In this document: positions 6,527 to 14,718 of the stretch, piece by piece
Numbering within the stretch: position 1 is the stretch's first letter
How the letters are laid out: each line of letters opens with the position of its first letter
NCBI GenBank assembly: GCA_902783295.1
Contig: CACZQT010000075.1
Coordinates: 1 to 20,099 of the forward strand
DNA: 20,099 nt
Origin: an uncultured Lachnospiraceae bacterium
GTDB taxonomy: Bacteria > Bacillota > Clostridia > Lachnospirales > Lachnospiraceae
Direction: 5' to 3'
Position numbers and translations under genes: made by a program
Notes under the pieces: generated by a model
The model's input: the letters and a program-made list of their open reading frames with translations, nothing else
Databases searched by the model: none
Told to the model about the DNA's origin: nothing

Positions 6527-9178
6527 ATGATGACACCGATGATGCAGCACTACCTGGATACGAAAAAAGAATATCCTGACTGCATCCTGTTTTACCGTCT
6601 GGGAGATTTCTATGAAATGTTCTACGAGGATGCCCTGACGGCGTCCCGGGAACTGGAAATCACTCTGACCGGGAAGGACTGCGGCATGCCGGAAAGAGCT
6701 CCTATGTGCGGTGTTCCCTACCACGCTGCCGAGACCTACCTGACAAGGCTGGTTGAGAAGGGATACAAAGTCGCGATCGCCGAGCAGATGGAGGATCCTA
6801 AGCTGGCCAAAGGACTGGTCAAGCGGGAAGTCATCCGGGTGGTAACGCCGGGTACGAATCTGGCTGTGCAGGCCCTGGATGAAACCAGAAATAATTACCT
6901 CATGTGTGTCGTGTACATGGATGGGGAATTTGGCGTTTCCGTGGCGGATGTTACGACAGGAGATTATTTTGTAACGCATATCTCCTCTGTCCGTATCCTG
7001 ATGGATGAGATCACGAAATTCATGCCGGCGGAGATTATCGCGAATGAAGCTTTTGCCATGAGCGGCGTTGACACGGAGGATCTGAAAAACCGGCTGAATA
7101 TTGCTTTTTCAGCGCTGGACAATGCCTGCTTCCGGGAAGGAATCTGTGAAGGACGTCTTCTGGAGCATTTCCACGCAGCCAGCCTGGAGGCCGTTGGCCT
7201 GAAGGACGCTGGAGCCGGCGTGGCGGCGGCAGGCGCTCTTCTGGGATATCTTTACGATACCCAGAAGATTTCCCTGGAGCATCTGACGCATATCACTTCG
7301 TATCTGCCGGGCGGCTATATGCTGCTGGATACTTCGACAAGGAGAAACCTGGAGCTGACGGAAACACTGCGGGAGAAGCAGAAAAGGGGAACCCTCCTCT
7401 GGGTGCTGGATCATACGCGTACCGCAATGGGTGCCAGGATGCTCCGCAGCATGATAGAGCAGCCTCTGATCCGACGGGAAGAAATCCTGGAGCGGCAGGA
7501 TGCCATCGAAGAGCTGAACAGGGAGCTGATTACCAGGGACGAGCTTCGTGAATACCTGGGGCCGATCTATGACATTGAGCGGCTGATCGGGAGGATTTCC
7601 TATCGGACCGCCAACCCCAGGGATCTGATTGCTTTCCGCACCTCACTGCAGATGCTTCCCTCCATTAAAACCCTTCTGGCGTCTTTCAAAGCCCCACTGC
7701 TGCAGAAGCTTTCGGAACAGCTGGACGGACTGGAGGATCTGGAGGACCTGATCGCCCGTTCCATCGAAGAAGATCCGCCGATCACGGTACGGGAAGGCGG
7801 TATCATCCGGGAGGGTTACTCGGAAGAAGCAGACAGGCTGCGGCGCGCGAAAACGGAAGGGAAGCAGTGGCTGGCAGACCTGGAGGCGGAAGAAAAACAG
7901 CGCACCGGAATCAAGAATCTGCGCATTAAATACAACAAAGTATTCGGTTATTATCTGGAAGTTACCAATTCCAACCTGGCACAGGTTCCGGAGGACTTCA
8001 TCCGGAAGCAGACCCTGACGAACGCGGAACGGTTTACCACCAAACGGCTGAAGGAACTGGAGGAGGTCATTCTCGGTGCGGAAGACAGGCTTTGCACCCT
8101 GGAATATGATCTGTTCTGCGAAGTACGGGATGCCATTGCCGCCCAGGTGACAAGGGTTCAGGAGAGTGCCAAAGCCGTTGCCTGTCTGGATGTAATGGCT
8201 TCGCTGGCGGCTGTGGCGGAAAAGAACCGTTACGTCCGCCCTGCAATCAATGATAAAGGGATCATTGATATCAAGGCAGGGCGGCATCCGGTGGTTGAAA
8301 AAATGATCGGCAGCGAGCATTTTATTTCAAACGACACCTATCTGGATAACGGGAAGAAAAGGGTCTCTATTATAACTGGCCCGAATATGGCGGGAAAATC
8401 GACGTACATGCGCCAGACGGCGCTGATTGTCCTGATGGCGCAGATCGGCTCTTTTGTGCCTGCGGATTCTGCGAATATCGGTATCTGCGACCGGATTTTT
8501 ACCCGGGTAGGCGCTTCAGACGATCTGGCTTCCGGACAGAGCACCTTTATGGTGGAGATGACGGAAGTGGCGAACATTCTGCGGAATGCAACACGTAAAA
8601 GCCTGTTGGTACTGGACGAAATCGGACGGGGGACAAGCACCTTTGACGGACTGGCCATTGCCTGGGCAGTGGTGGAACATATCAGCAATACAAAGCTCCT
8701 TGGCGCGAAAACCCTGTTTGCCACACATTATCATGAACTTACAGAACTGGAAGGAACCCTTCCGGGCGTGAACAATTACTGCATTGCCGTTAAAGAACAG
8801 GGCGAGACCATCGTTTTTCTGCGGAAAATTGTGCCGGGCGGCGCCGATAAGAGCTACGGAATTCAGGTGGCAAGGCTGGCCGGAGTACCTTTATCCGTAA
8901 CGGAAAGAGCCAAAGAACTGGTGGCTGAGCTGTCCGACGCGGATATTTCCCAGAGAGCCAAAGAGGTAGCGGAACAGAGCCACAGGCGGGAAAAAGGTCA
9001 TGTGGCAAAGCCGGATGAGGTGGACATGCACCAGATGACGCTGTTTGAAACCGTGCAGGATACAGATGTCCTGACGGAAATAGACAATCTCGATCTTTCT
9101 GTCATGACTCCGATTGACGCGCTGAATACGCTTTACCGGATGCAGAGCCGGATCAAAAACCGCTGGCAGGGACGGTAA
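6527..9178 (+). CDS. mutS: DNA mismatch repair protein MutS
   Basis: Recognises mismatches and small loops and recruits MutL. The 883-residue product begins MMTPMMQHYLDTKKEYPD, with the mismatch-reading Phe-x-Glu motif in GDFYEMF. The clamp and lever domains occupy the middle. The C-terminal ATPase has Walker A GPNMAGKST, the DDLASGQSTF segment, Walker B LLVLDEIGRGTSTFDG and the ATHYHEL histidine region. Near the C-terminus HQMTLFE contains a QxxLF-type sliding-clamp binding motif. The frame opens at a GTG at 6500 inside miaB, but the ATG at 6527 is preferred: the homology starts there, and GGAAGGGA (6509-6516) is placed correctly. It follows miaB by four bases, so the two are probably translated together. 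Confidence 0.96.
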   Translation: MMTPMMQHYLDTKKEYPDCILFYRLGDFYEMFYEDALTASRELEITLTGKDCGMPERAPMCGVPYHAAETYLTRLVEKGYKVAIAEQMEDPKLAKGLVKREVIRVVTPGTNLAVQALDETRNNYLMCVVYMDGEFGVSVADVTTGDYFVTHISSVRILMDEITKFMPAEIIANEAFAMSGVDTEDLKNRLNIAFSALDNACFREGICEGRLLEHFHAASLEAVGLKDAGAGVAAAGALLGYLYDTQKISLEHLTHITSYLPGGYMLLDTSTRRNLELTETLREKQKRGTLLWVLDHTRTAMGARMLRSMIEQPLIRREEILERQDAIEELNRELITRDELREYLGPIYDIERLIGRISYRTANPRDLIAFRTSLQMLPSIKTLLASFKAPLLQKLSEQLDGLEDLEDLIARSIEEDPPITVREGGIIREGYSEEADRLRRAKTEGKQWLADLEAEEKQRTGIKNLRIKYNKVFGYYLEVTNSNLAQVPEDFIRKQTLTNAERFTTKRLKELEEVILGAEDRLCTLEYDLFCEVRDAIAAQVTRVQESAKAVACLDVMASLAAVAEKNRYVRPAINDKGIIDIKAGRHPVVEKMIGSEHFISNDTYLDNGKKRVSIITGPNMAGKSTYMRQTALIVLMAQIGSFVPADSANIGICDRIFTRVGASDDLASGQSTFMVEMTEVANILRNATRKSLLVLDEIGRGTSTFDGLAIAWAVVEHISNTKLLGAKTLFATHYHELTELEGTLPGVNNYCIAVKEQGETIVFLRKIVPGGADKSYGIQVARLAGVPLSVTERAKELVAELSDADISQRAKEVAEQSHRREKGHVAKPDEVDMHQMTLFETVQDTDVLTEIDNLDLSVMTPIDALNTLYRMQSRIKNRWQGR

Positions 9179-9186
9179 AAGACGGA

Positions 9187-9210
9187 GGGACAGTCCCCTT
9201 GTTCCGCAGC
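9187..9210 (+). repeat. GGGACAGTCCCC-type intergenic repeat, copy in the mutS-mutL gap
   Basis: This 24-base stretch matches 11435-11458 at 21 of 24 positions, including the shared ending GTTCCGCAGC. Its left part GGGACAGTCCC is a compact palindrome. It lies directly after the mutS stop and ends 16 bases before the mutL ribosome binding site. Confidence 0.65.
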
Positions 9211-9239
9211 TTCTTCCCACATACTGAAAAGGAGTCTGT

Positions 9240-11420
9240 ATGCCTTCTATTCGAGTCCTGGATCAGGATACCATTAATCAGATTGCGGCCGGCGAAGTAA
9301 TCGAACGGCCTTCTTCGGTTGTAAAAGAACTGGTGGAGAACGCCCTGGATGCCGGTTCTACCGCTGTTACGGTGGAAATGAAAGAGGGCGGCATTTCTTT
9401 TCTGCGGATCACAGACAACGGCAGCGGCATTGCGCCGGATCAGGTCCGTCTGGCTTTTCTTCCTCACGCAACCAGTAAAATCCGGGACGCAAAGGATCTG
9501 GCCAGTATCGGTTCTCTGGGATTCCGGGGAGAAGCTTTAGCTTCCATTGCCGCGGTAGGCAGGGTAGAGCTGATTACTAAAATCAGGCAGGAAGCGGCCG
9601 GAATCCGGCTTCAGATAGAAGGCGGAGCGGAGAAGAGCTTTTCCGAAATCGGGGCACCTGACGGAACCACCTTTGTAATTCGGGACCTGTTTTTCAATAC
9701 GCCGGCCCGCCGGAAATTCCTGAAAACAGCAGCATCGGAAGCATCTGCTGTCAGCGCCCTGCTCGAAAGACTGGCGCTGTCCCATCCGGACGTTTCTTTC
9801 CGCCTGATTGCCGGAGGCCAGACCAGGATCCATACTTCCGGAAACGGAAATCTCCGGGACCTGGTGTATTCCATTTATGGGAAAGAAATTGCTTTAAGCC
9901 TGATTCCCCTGGACTATGAAGACAGGGGGATTCACATTCGCGGCTTTGCCGGGAAGCCGGAGATCAACCGCGGAAACCGTTCTTATGAAAACGTGTTCAT
10001 TAACGGAAGGTATGTACGCAGCAATCTGGTGATCAAGGCTCTGGAAAATGCCTACAAGGGCTACACTATGCAGCAGAAATACCCGTTCGCTGTGTTTCAT
10101 CTCGAAATGCCGCCGGAGGAACTGGATGTCAATGTGCATCCTTCCAAACTGGAGGTACGGTTCGTCAAAGAAGAGGATGTGTACCAGGTGGTTTATGACT
10201 GTTTCCGGAAAGCTCTGGGCGGAGAGGAACTGATCCCCAGACAGGCCTTTTCGGACCGGGAAGCTGATGCAGCTTCTCCGAAGATACCGCGCGGACCGGA
10301 ACCGTTTGAATACCGTAGGACGGCCGGTGAACGGCCGGCAGCAGTACGGGAAAGTTCCGTTTCTTCTGCAGAATCCAGTATCGAACGGATTCTGCGCAAA
10401 GCCGGACAGGGAAGTTCTGCACAGCCTGTGCCGGGTGTCGTGATATCTTCCCTGGCAGATGTTCTGGACGAAGAGGCACCTGCCAAAGCATTGTTCCCGG
10501 CAGCAGCAGGTGCGGCAGAGGCAGCTGCTGAGACGGCGGAACCGGAAGCCGACAGGGAAAGAGGAAGCCGGGCAGGAGCAGGATCTCCGGAAGCCGTACA
10601 GAAGACGGTATTGGAAGAGCCTGCCGCCGGAGCCGCCGGAGCGGAACCTTCTTCGCAGGAGGAGTCTTCTCAGGAATCTGCCGGGAATTCGGAACAGGCA
10701 GTACCGAAAGCCGGGAATCCGGAACAGGCAGCACCGGGAACCGATAAAACGGAGGAGGGGTCATCGGAAGCTTCCGGGTTTGCGGAAGGGCGTCCGGAGC
10801 AGCTCTCTTTCCCGGAAGAGAAACTGTTTACGGAACAGACACGTGCCCAGTACCGGATTATCGGGCAATTATTTGACACCTACTGGCTTTTCCAGTATAA
10901 AGACCAGCTTCTGATCATGGATCAGCATGCCGCGCATGAGAAAGTGCTTTATGAGAAAAATGTCCGAGCTTTCCGGGAAAAGGATTTTATTTCCCAGCAG
11001 CTGGCACCTCCGTTGATCCTCACATTGAACGCCAGAGAGGCACAGGCCGTGCAGGAGCAGGAGGAAGTGTATTCGTCATACGGATTTTCCATTGAGCCCT
11101 TCGGAGGCAGAGAATATGCGGTGACAGCCATACCGGCCAATCTCCCCGGAGTAGGGGGAGAGGAATTCCTGCGGGAACTCCTGGATACCATGGCGGACGG
11201 GGGCATCCGGCACGATTCGGATCTCGTTGCGGAGAAGCTTGCCCTGATGTCCTGCAAAGCAGCCGTGAAGGGAAATCAGCGTCTGTCTGTTATGGAGGTG
11301 GAAACCCTGCTGGATGAACTGCTGAAACTGGAAAACCCTTATATGTGCCCCCATGGAAGGCCTACGATTATCACAATGACAAAATACGAGCTGGAAAAGA
11401 GGTTCAAGAGGATCGTCTGA
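9240..11420 (+). CDS. mutL: DNA mismatch repair protein MutL
   Basis: Links MutS mismatch recognition to strand incision. The 726-residue protein starts with the GHKL ATPase domain: AAGEVIERP, ENALDAGS, DNGSGI and GFRGEAL. A linker of about 195 residues (about 335-528) is rich in Ala, Glu, Pro and Ser and contains a tandem duplication. The C-terminal dimerisation/endonuclease domain starts near LFTEQTRAQYRIIG. It carries the nicking motif DQHAxxExxxxE (D561, E567, E572), SCKAAVKGNQ and CPHGRP (C703), so this is the endonuclease-type MutL expected where MutH is absent. QQLAPP after DFIS sits where Bacillus MutL has its clamp-binding motif. A strong AAAAGGAG site (9227-9234) supports the ATG. 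Confidence 0.95.
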   Translation: MPSIRVLDQDTINQIAAGEVIERPSSVVKELVENALDAGSTAVTVEMKEGGISFLRITDNGSGIAPDQVRLAFLPHATSKIRDAKDLASIGSLGFRGEALASIAAVGRVELITKIRQEAAGIRLQIEGGAEKSFSEIGAPDGTTFVIRDLFFNTPARRKFLKTAASEASAVSALLERLALSHPDVSFRLIAGGQTRIHTSGNGNLRDLVYSIYGKEIALSLIPLDYEDRGIHIRGFAGKPEINRGNRSYENVFINGRYVRSNLVIKALENAYKGYTMQQKYPFAVFHLEMPPEELDVNVHPSKLEVRFVKEEDVYQVVYDCFRKALGGEELIPRQAFSDREADAASPKIPRGPEPFEYRRTAGERPAAVRESSVSSAESSIERILRKAGQGSSAQPVPGVVISSLADVLDEEAPAKALFPAAAGAAEAAAETAEPEADRERGSRAGAGSPEAVQKTVLEEPAAGAAGAEPSSQEESSQESAGNSEQAVPKAGNPEQAAPGTDKTEEGSSEASGFAEGRPEQLSFPEEKLFTEQTRAQYRIIGQLFDTYWLFQYKDQLLIMDQHAAHEKVLYEKNVRAFREKDFISQQLAPPLILTLNAREAQAVQEQEEVYSSYGFSIEPFGGREYAVTAIPANLPGVGGEEFLRELLDTMADGGIRHDSDLVAEKLALMSCKAAVKGNQRLSVMEVETLLDELLKLENPYMCPHGRPTIITMTKYELEKRFKRIV
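10681..10740 (+). repeat. In-frame 30-bp tandem duplication in the MutL linker
   Basis: Two adjacent 30-base units (10681-10710 and 10711-10740) match at about 25 of 30 positions. They encode two similar peptides around GNSEQAVPKA and GNPEQAAPGT. The period is a multiple of three, so the frame is kept; the unit length may vary between strains. Confidence 0.75.
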
Positions 11421-11428
11421 TTCCGGCA

Positions 11429-11485
11429 GGACAGGGGACAGTTCCTGTGTTCCGCAGCAGACAGAAGGACTGTTCCCCTGTCTGG
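11429..11485 (+). repeat. Long imperfect inverted repeat between mutL and miaA
   Basis: GACAGGGGA (11430-11438) pairs with TCCCCTGTC (11474-11482), extended by CAGT (11439-11442) with ACTG (11469-11472) and a CC/GG pair, with single-base bulges. The 5' arm and loop contain the same unit as 9187-9210; the 3' arm is a partial inverted copy. Only GGCCTTTTG follows, so it is a weak candidate terminator and more likely a folded RNA spacer. Apart from it and the miaA ribosome binding site, the 99-base gap holds nothing I recognise. Confidence 0.65.
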
Positions 11486-11519
11486 CCTTTTGCCCCTGAC
11501 TAAGAGAGGAAGTTAACCC

Positions 11520-12467
11520 ATGCAGCGTCCGTTGATCATACTGGCAGGGCCAACCGCCGTAGGAAAAACAGAATGCTCTTTGTCCCTTGCGGAAGCGCTG
11601 GACGGAGAGATTATCAGTGCGGATTCCATGCAGGTATACCGGGGGATGGATATCGGAACAGCCAAGCTGCCGGTGGAAGAGAGACGGGGAATTCCCCATC
11701 ATCTGCTGGATATCCGTGATCCTTCCGAGGAATTTCATGTCGTAGAGTTCCAGAGAGAAGCACGTGCAGCCATGGAGGATATCTGGGCACGTGGAAAAGT
11801 ACCTGTGATGACAGGCGGCACAGGCTTTTATATACAGGCTGTGACCCGCGATATCGACTTTACCGAAACAGGCGGAGATCCTGCTTTCCGAAAGGAACTG
11901 GAGGAACTCGCAGCTTCGGGAGGGGGAGAAGAACTGTACCGGAGACTTCAGGAAGCAGACCCGGAAGCTGCGGAAGAAATACACCCGAACAATCTGAAGC
12001 GCATTATACGGGCTCTGGAATATCATGCGTTCACCGGACAGAGAATTTCCGAACATAACAGGATGGAAAAAGAAAAGAAGAGCCCTTACAATCTGCTTTA
12101 TCTGGTGCTGAACCGCACCCGTCCGGCCTTATATGAGAGAATCAACCGGCGTGTGGAGATTATGATGGAACAGGGTCTTCTGGAGGAAGTGCGGCGGCTG
12201 AAGGAAGAGGGAGCCAGACGAAACTGGGTTTCCATGCAGGGACTGGGTTATAAACAGCTTCTGGCTCATCTGGACGGGGAGTGCAGCCTGGAAGAGGCGG
12301 TTGCCGCCATACAGCAGGAGACCAGGCATTTTGCCAAACGTCAGGTGACCTGGTTTAAAAGAGAGAAAGAAGCTGTCTGGCTGAACCGGGAGGAATTCCC
12401 GGAGGAAGAAGAACTGCTGGAAGAGATTCTGAGGCTGTGCCGGATGTCAGGAATTGTACAGAAATGA
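11520..12467 (+). CDS. miaA: tRNA dimethylallyltransferase MiaA
   Basis: Transfers dimethylallyl from its diphosphate to N6 of A37 in tRNAs reading UNN codons, giving i6A37, the substrate of MiaB. The 315-residue length is normal. The P-loop is GPTAVGKT (residues 10-17). It is followed by the general-base/tRNA segment SADSMQVYRGMDIGTAK (Asp35), the conserved IPHHLLDI and the GGTGFYIQA motif. The helical tRNA-binding insert and the C-terminal RQVTWFKRE segment are intact. AGAGGAAG (11505-11512) precedes the ATG. In Bacillus and E. coli hfq commonly follows miaA; here the next gene is a PLP enzyme. Confidence 0.95.
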   Translation: MQRPLIILAGPTAVGKTECSLSLAEALDGEIISADSMQVYRGMDIGTAKLPVEERRGIPHHLLDIRDPSEEFHVVEFQREARAAMEDIWARGKVPVMTGGTGFYIQAVTRDIDFTETGGDPAFRKELEELAASGGGEELYRRLQEADPEAAEEIHPNNLKRIIRALEYHAFTGQRISEHNRMEKEKKSPYNLLYLVLNRTRPALYERINRRVEIMMEQGLLEEVRRLKEEGARRNWVSMQGLGYKQLLAHLDGECSLEEAVAAIQQETRHFAKRQVTWFKREKEAVWLNREEFPEEEELLEEILRLCRMSGIVQK

Positions 12468-12473
12468 GACAGT

Positions 12474-12490
12474 GGGACAGTCCCCGTGCC
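12474..12490 (+). repeat. GGGACAGTCCCC-type intergenic repeat, copy after miaA
   Basis: GGGACAGTCCCC at 12474-12485 is identical to the left half of the 9187 copy; the right half diverges after GTG. It starts seven bases after the miaA stop. Confidence 0.5.
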
Positions 12491-12555
12491 TTAGAAAGCG
12501 ATATTTACAGCAGGCTGAAAGAAATACAGATTCAATTCGCAGAAAAGAGGAAATA

Positions 12556-13848
12556 ATGGACCTGGAAAAAGAGATCAGAGAAATGTATGCCGCAGGTGGT
12601 ATTTCGGAACCGGTGCTGAGGCTTGGGGAGGAAGTGCTTTCTTCTCTGGAACCCCGTTTTGAGAGGATTGACCGGATCGCTGAATACAATCAGATGAAGG
12701 TTTTGTCTGCTTTCCGGAAAAACCGTGTGGGAGAAATGCATTTCCAGGCTACGACAGGCTACGGATACAATGACAGCGGCCGGGATACATTGGAGAGAGT
12801 ATATGCGGATACTTTTCATACAGAAGACGCTCTGGTGCGTATGCAGATCGCCTGTGGAACGCATGCTCTGAACCTGGCGCTTTCCGCCGTACTCCGGCCG
12901 GGAGATGAATTGCTGTCCCCTGTAGGAAAGCCTTATGATACACTGGAAGAGGTGATCGGCATCCGTCCTTCCTTGGGATCGCTGGCTGAATTCGGAATTA
13001 CCTATGCACAGGTGGATTTGAAACCGGATGGAAGCTTCGATTATGAAGCCATCCGGAATGCCATCCGGCCCAACACCCGGCTGGCTACGATTCAGCGTTC
13101 CAAAGGCTATGCGTCCAGACCGACGCTGTCGCCTGCGAAGATCGGGGAGCTGATCGCTTTTCTGAAGTCCTGTAAGCCGGATATTCTCTGCATGGTAGAC
13201 AACTGCTACGGGGAATTTGTGGATGTGACGGAACCCTCTGATTACGGGGCGGATATGGTGGTAGGTTCACTGATCAAAAATCCCGGCGGAGGTCTGGCAC
13301 CTGCCGGAGGCTATATCTGCGGTACCAGAGAATGTGTGGAAATGGCAGCAAGGCGGCTGACGTCCCCCGGGCTGGGCAGGGAAGTCGGCGCCAACCTCGG
13401 AACCATTCCGGCATTTTACCAGGGCTTCTTTATGGCGCCTACGGTTACAGCCGGTGCGGAAAAAGGAGCGATTTTTGCAGCAAGCCTGTATGAACGGCTG
13501 GGATTCCGCGTTCATCCGGCCGGATCTGCGGAACGATTTGACATCATCCAGGCCATTGACCTGAAGAAGCCTGAATATCTGAAAGCTTTCTGCCTGGGCA
13601 TCCAGGCGGCAGCACCGGTCGACAGCTTCGTAACACCGGAGCCCTGGGCCATGCCCGGATATATGGATGAGGTGATTATGGCCGCCGGCGCTTTTGTGCA
13701 GGGATCATCCATTGAACTGTCTGCGGACGGCCCGCTGCGGGATCCCTATACGGTCTTTTTCCAGGGCGGACTGACCTGGTATCACGCCAAGTTCGGAATT
13801 TTGATGTCCTTACAAAAACTGGTAGACGCAGGTTTTTCCCTGTGCTAA
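12556..13848 (+). CDS. Methionine gamma-lyase-family PLP protein (YnbB/aluminium resistance family)
   Basis: A fold-type I pyridoxal-phosphate protein of the family annotated as methionine gamma-lyase-like or aluminium resistance protein, represented by YnbB beside miaA/hflX/glnR in Bacillus. The actual reaction of this subfamily is not firmly established. The 430-residue product has GTHALNLALSAVLRPGD (cofactor phosphate region), the aspartate expected to contact the PLP nitrogen in MVDNCYGEF (D215), and the likely Schiff-base lysine in SLIKNPGGG (K241). These support an active cofactor site. An open frame extends upstream to 12454, but that extension reads through the repeat-bearing gap. The ATG at 12556 follows AAGAGGAAA and matches the family start. 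It probably ends the mia/mut transcription unit, since a GC-rich hairpin follows. Confidence 0.88.
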   Translation: MDLEKEIREMYAAGGISEPVLRLGEEVLSSLEPRFERIDRIAEYNQMKVLSAFRKNRVGEMHFQATTGYGYNDSGRDTLERVYADTFHTEDALVRMQIACGTHALNLALSAVLRPGDELLSPVGKPYDTLEEVIGIRPSLGSLAEFGITYAQVDLKPDGSFDYEAIRNAIRPNTRLATIQRSKGYASRPTLSPAKIGELIAFLKSCKPDILCMVDNCYGEFVDVTEPSDYGADMVVGSLIKNPGGGLAPAGGYICGTRECVEMAARRLTSPGLGREVGANLGTIPAFYQGFFMAPTVTAGAEKGAIFAASLYERLGFRVHPAGSAERFDIIQAIDLKKPEYLKAFCLGIQAAAPVDSFVTPEPWAMPGYMDEVIMAAGAFVQGSSIELSADGPLRDPYTVFFQGGLTWYHAKFGILMSLQKLVDAGFSLC

Positions 13849-13851
13849 AAT
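13823..13851 (+). promoter_or_regulatory. Possible extended -10 promoter for the radC-mre cluster
   Basis: TAGACG (13823-13828), 17 bases, then TAAAAT (13846-13851) preceded by TG at the extended -10 position. It overlaps the end of the PLP gene. The -35 is only a partial match. If real, its transcript would begin just before the hairpin at 13871, making that hairpin a leader element. Confidence 0.3.
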
Positions 13852-13870
13852 GACTCTGTGGGTGTTTGAT

Positions 13871-13900
13871 CCCCTCGCGGGTTCGCGGGGGGTGTCCTTT
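13871..13900 (+). terminator. GC-rich hairpin terminator after the PLP gene
   Basis: CCCCTCGCG (13871-13879) pairs with CGCGGGGGG (13884-13892) over a GGTT loop: nine pairs including one U-G. The sequence then reads TGTCCTTTTCTG. The stem is strong but the T-tract is short, so partial read-through into radC is possible. Confidence 0.6.
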
Positions 13901-13938
13901 TCTGTGGCTCCGGGGGGAGTGTCAGGAAAGGAACACGG

Positions 13939-14718
13939 ATGAAAGAAAAAAGAGAAAACGCCGGGAATATTCCCGGCCGTCCCACAAGAATGAAGGAGAT
14001 GCCGGCTTCGGAAAGACCATATGAGAAATGCCTTTCCCAGGGGCCGGGCATCTTAACCGATGCAGAGCTGCTGGCAGTGATCCTGCGGACCGGTGCAAAA
14101 GGAATTACGGCGCTGGAGCTGGCTGTACAGCTGCTTGCGTACTATGAGAACCAGGGAGGCCTGGCTGCTTTTTTTCACACTTCTGCCCGGGAACTGATGG
14201 AATTTGAAGGGATTGGAGAAGTAAAAGCGATTCAGCTGCAGTGCATCGGAGAACTTTCCCGGCGCATCGCCAGAATCCGGGTGAGCCCCGAGTTTCATGC
14301 CGGTTCGGCAGAATCTGTTGCCCAGTTTTTTATGGAGGACATGCGCCACCTTGAGACCGAAGAAGTGATGGCGGCGTTTTTCAATACACGGGGCGGCTTT
14401 ATTTCTTCCCGCGTAATCAGCCGGGGAACCGTGAATATGTCACTGATTTCTCCGCGGGAGGTGTTTATTGAGGCATTGCGTCAGCAGGCTGTGCGCATGG
14501 TATTGCTGCACAATCATCCCAGCGGGGATCCGAATCCCAGTGAAGAGGATTACAGGCTGACGGAACGATTGTATCAATGTGGAAATTTGATGGGAATTCC
14601 GCTGCAGGACCATATAGTGATCGGGGATAACTGTTACGTCAGTTTTCGGGAAAGCGGCCTGTTTCAGCTTTTTCCGCCCGTCCCCGGCGGAGGAATTTCT
14701 TTGGAGACAGATCAATGA
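13939..14718 (+). CDS. radC: RadC/YsxA-family JAB-domain protein
   Basis: A 259-residue protein of the RadC (DUF2466) family. The N-terminal third has a helix-hairpin-helix-like segment (FEGIGEVKAIQLQ, about residues 92-104). The C-terminal MPN/JAB domain has the full metal motif HxHx10D: H191, H193 and D204 within LLHNHPSGDPNPSEED, plus an upstream glutamate in the EEVMAAFFNTRGGF stretch. The metal site therefore looks intact. The old DNA-repair name came from a misassigned E. coli mutation, and the biological role remains unclear. The ATG at 13939 follows GGAAAGGAA (13925-13933). The stop overlaps the mreC start (ATGA), so radC is translationally coupled to the cell-shape genes. In Bacillus mreB normally stands between radC and mreC; it is absent here. 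Confidence 0.93.
   Translation: MKEKRENAGNIPGRPTRMKEMPASERPYEKCLSQGPGILTDAELLAVILRTGAKGITALELAVQLLAYYENQGGLAAFFHTSARELMEFEGIGEVKAIQLQCIGELSRRIARIRVSPEFHAGSAESVAQFFMEDMRHLETEEVMAAFFNTRGGFISSRVISRGTVNMSLISPREVFIEALRQQAVRMVLLHNHPSGDPNPSEEDYRLTERLYQCGNLMGIPLQDHIVIGDNCYVSFRESGLFQLFPPVPGGGISLETDQ

Noticed and set aside
10459..10914. Plus-strand open frame of 151 codons inside the mutL linker
   Set aside because: It is an Arg-rich out-of-frame reading of the low-complexity linker, with no ribosome binding site or recognisable domain.
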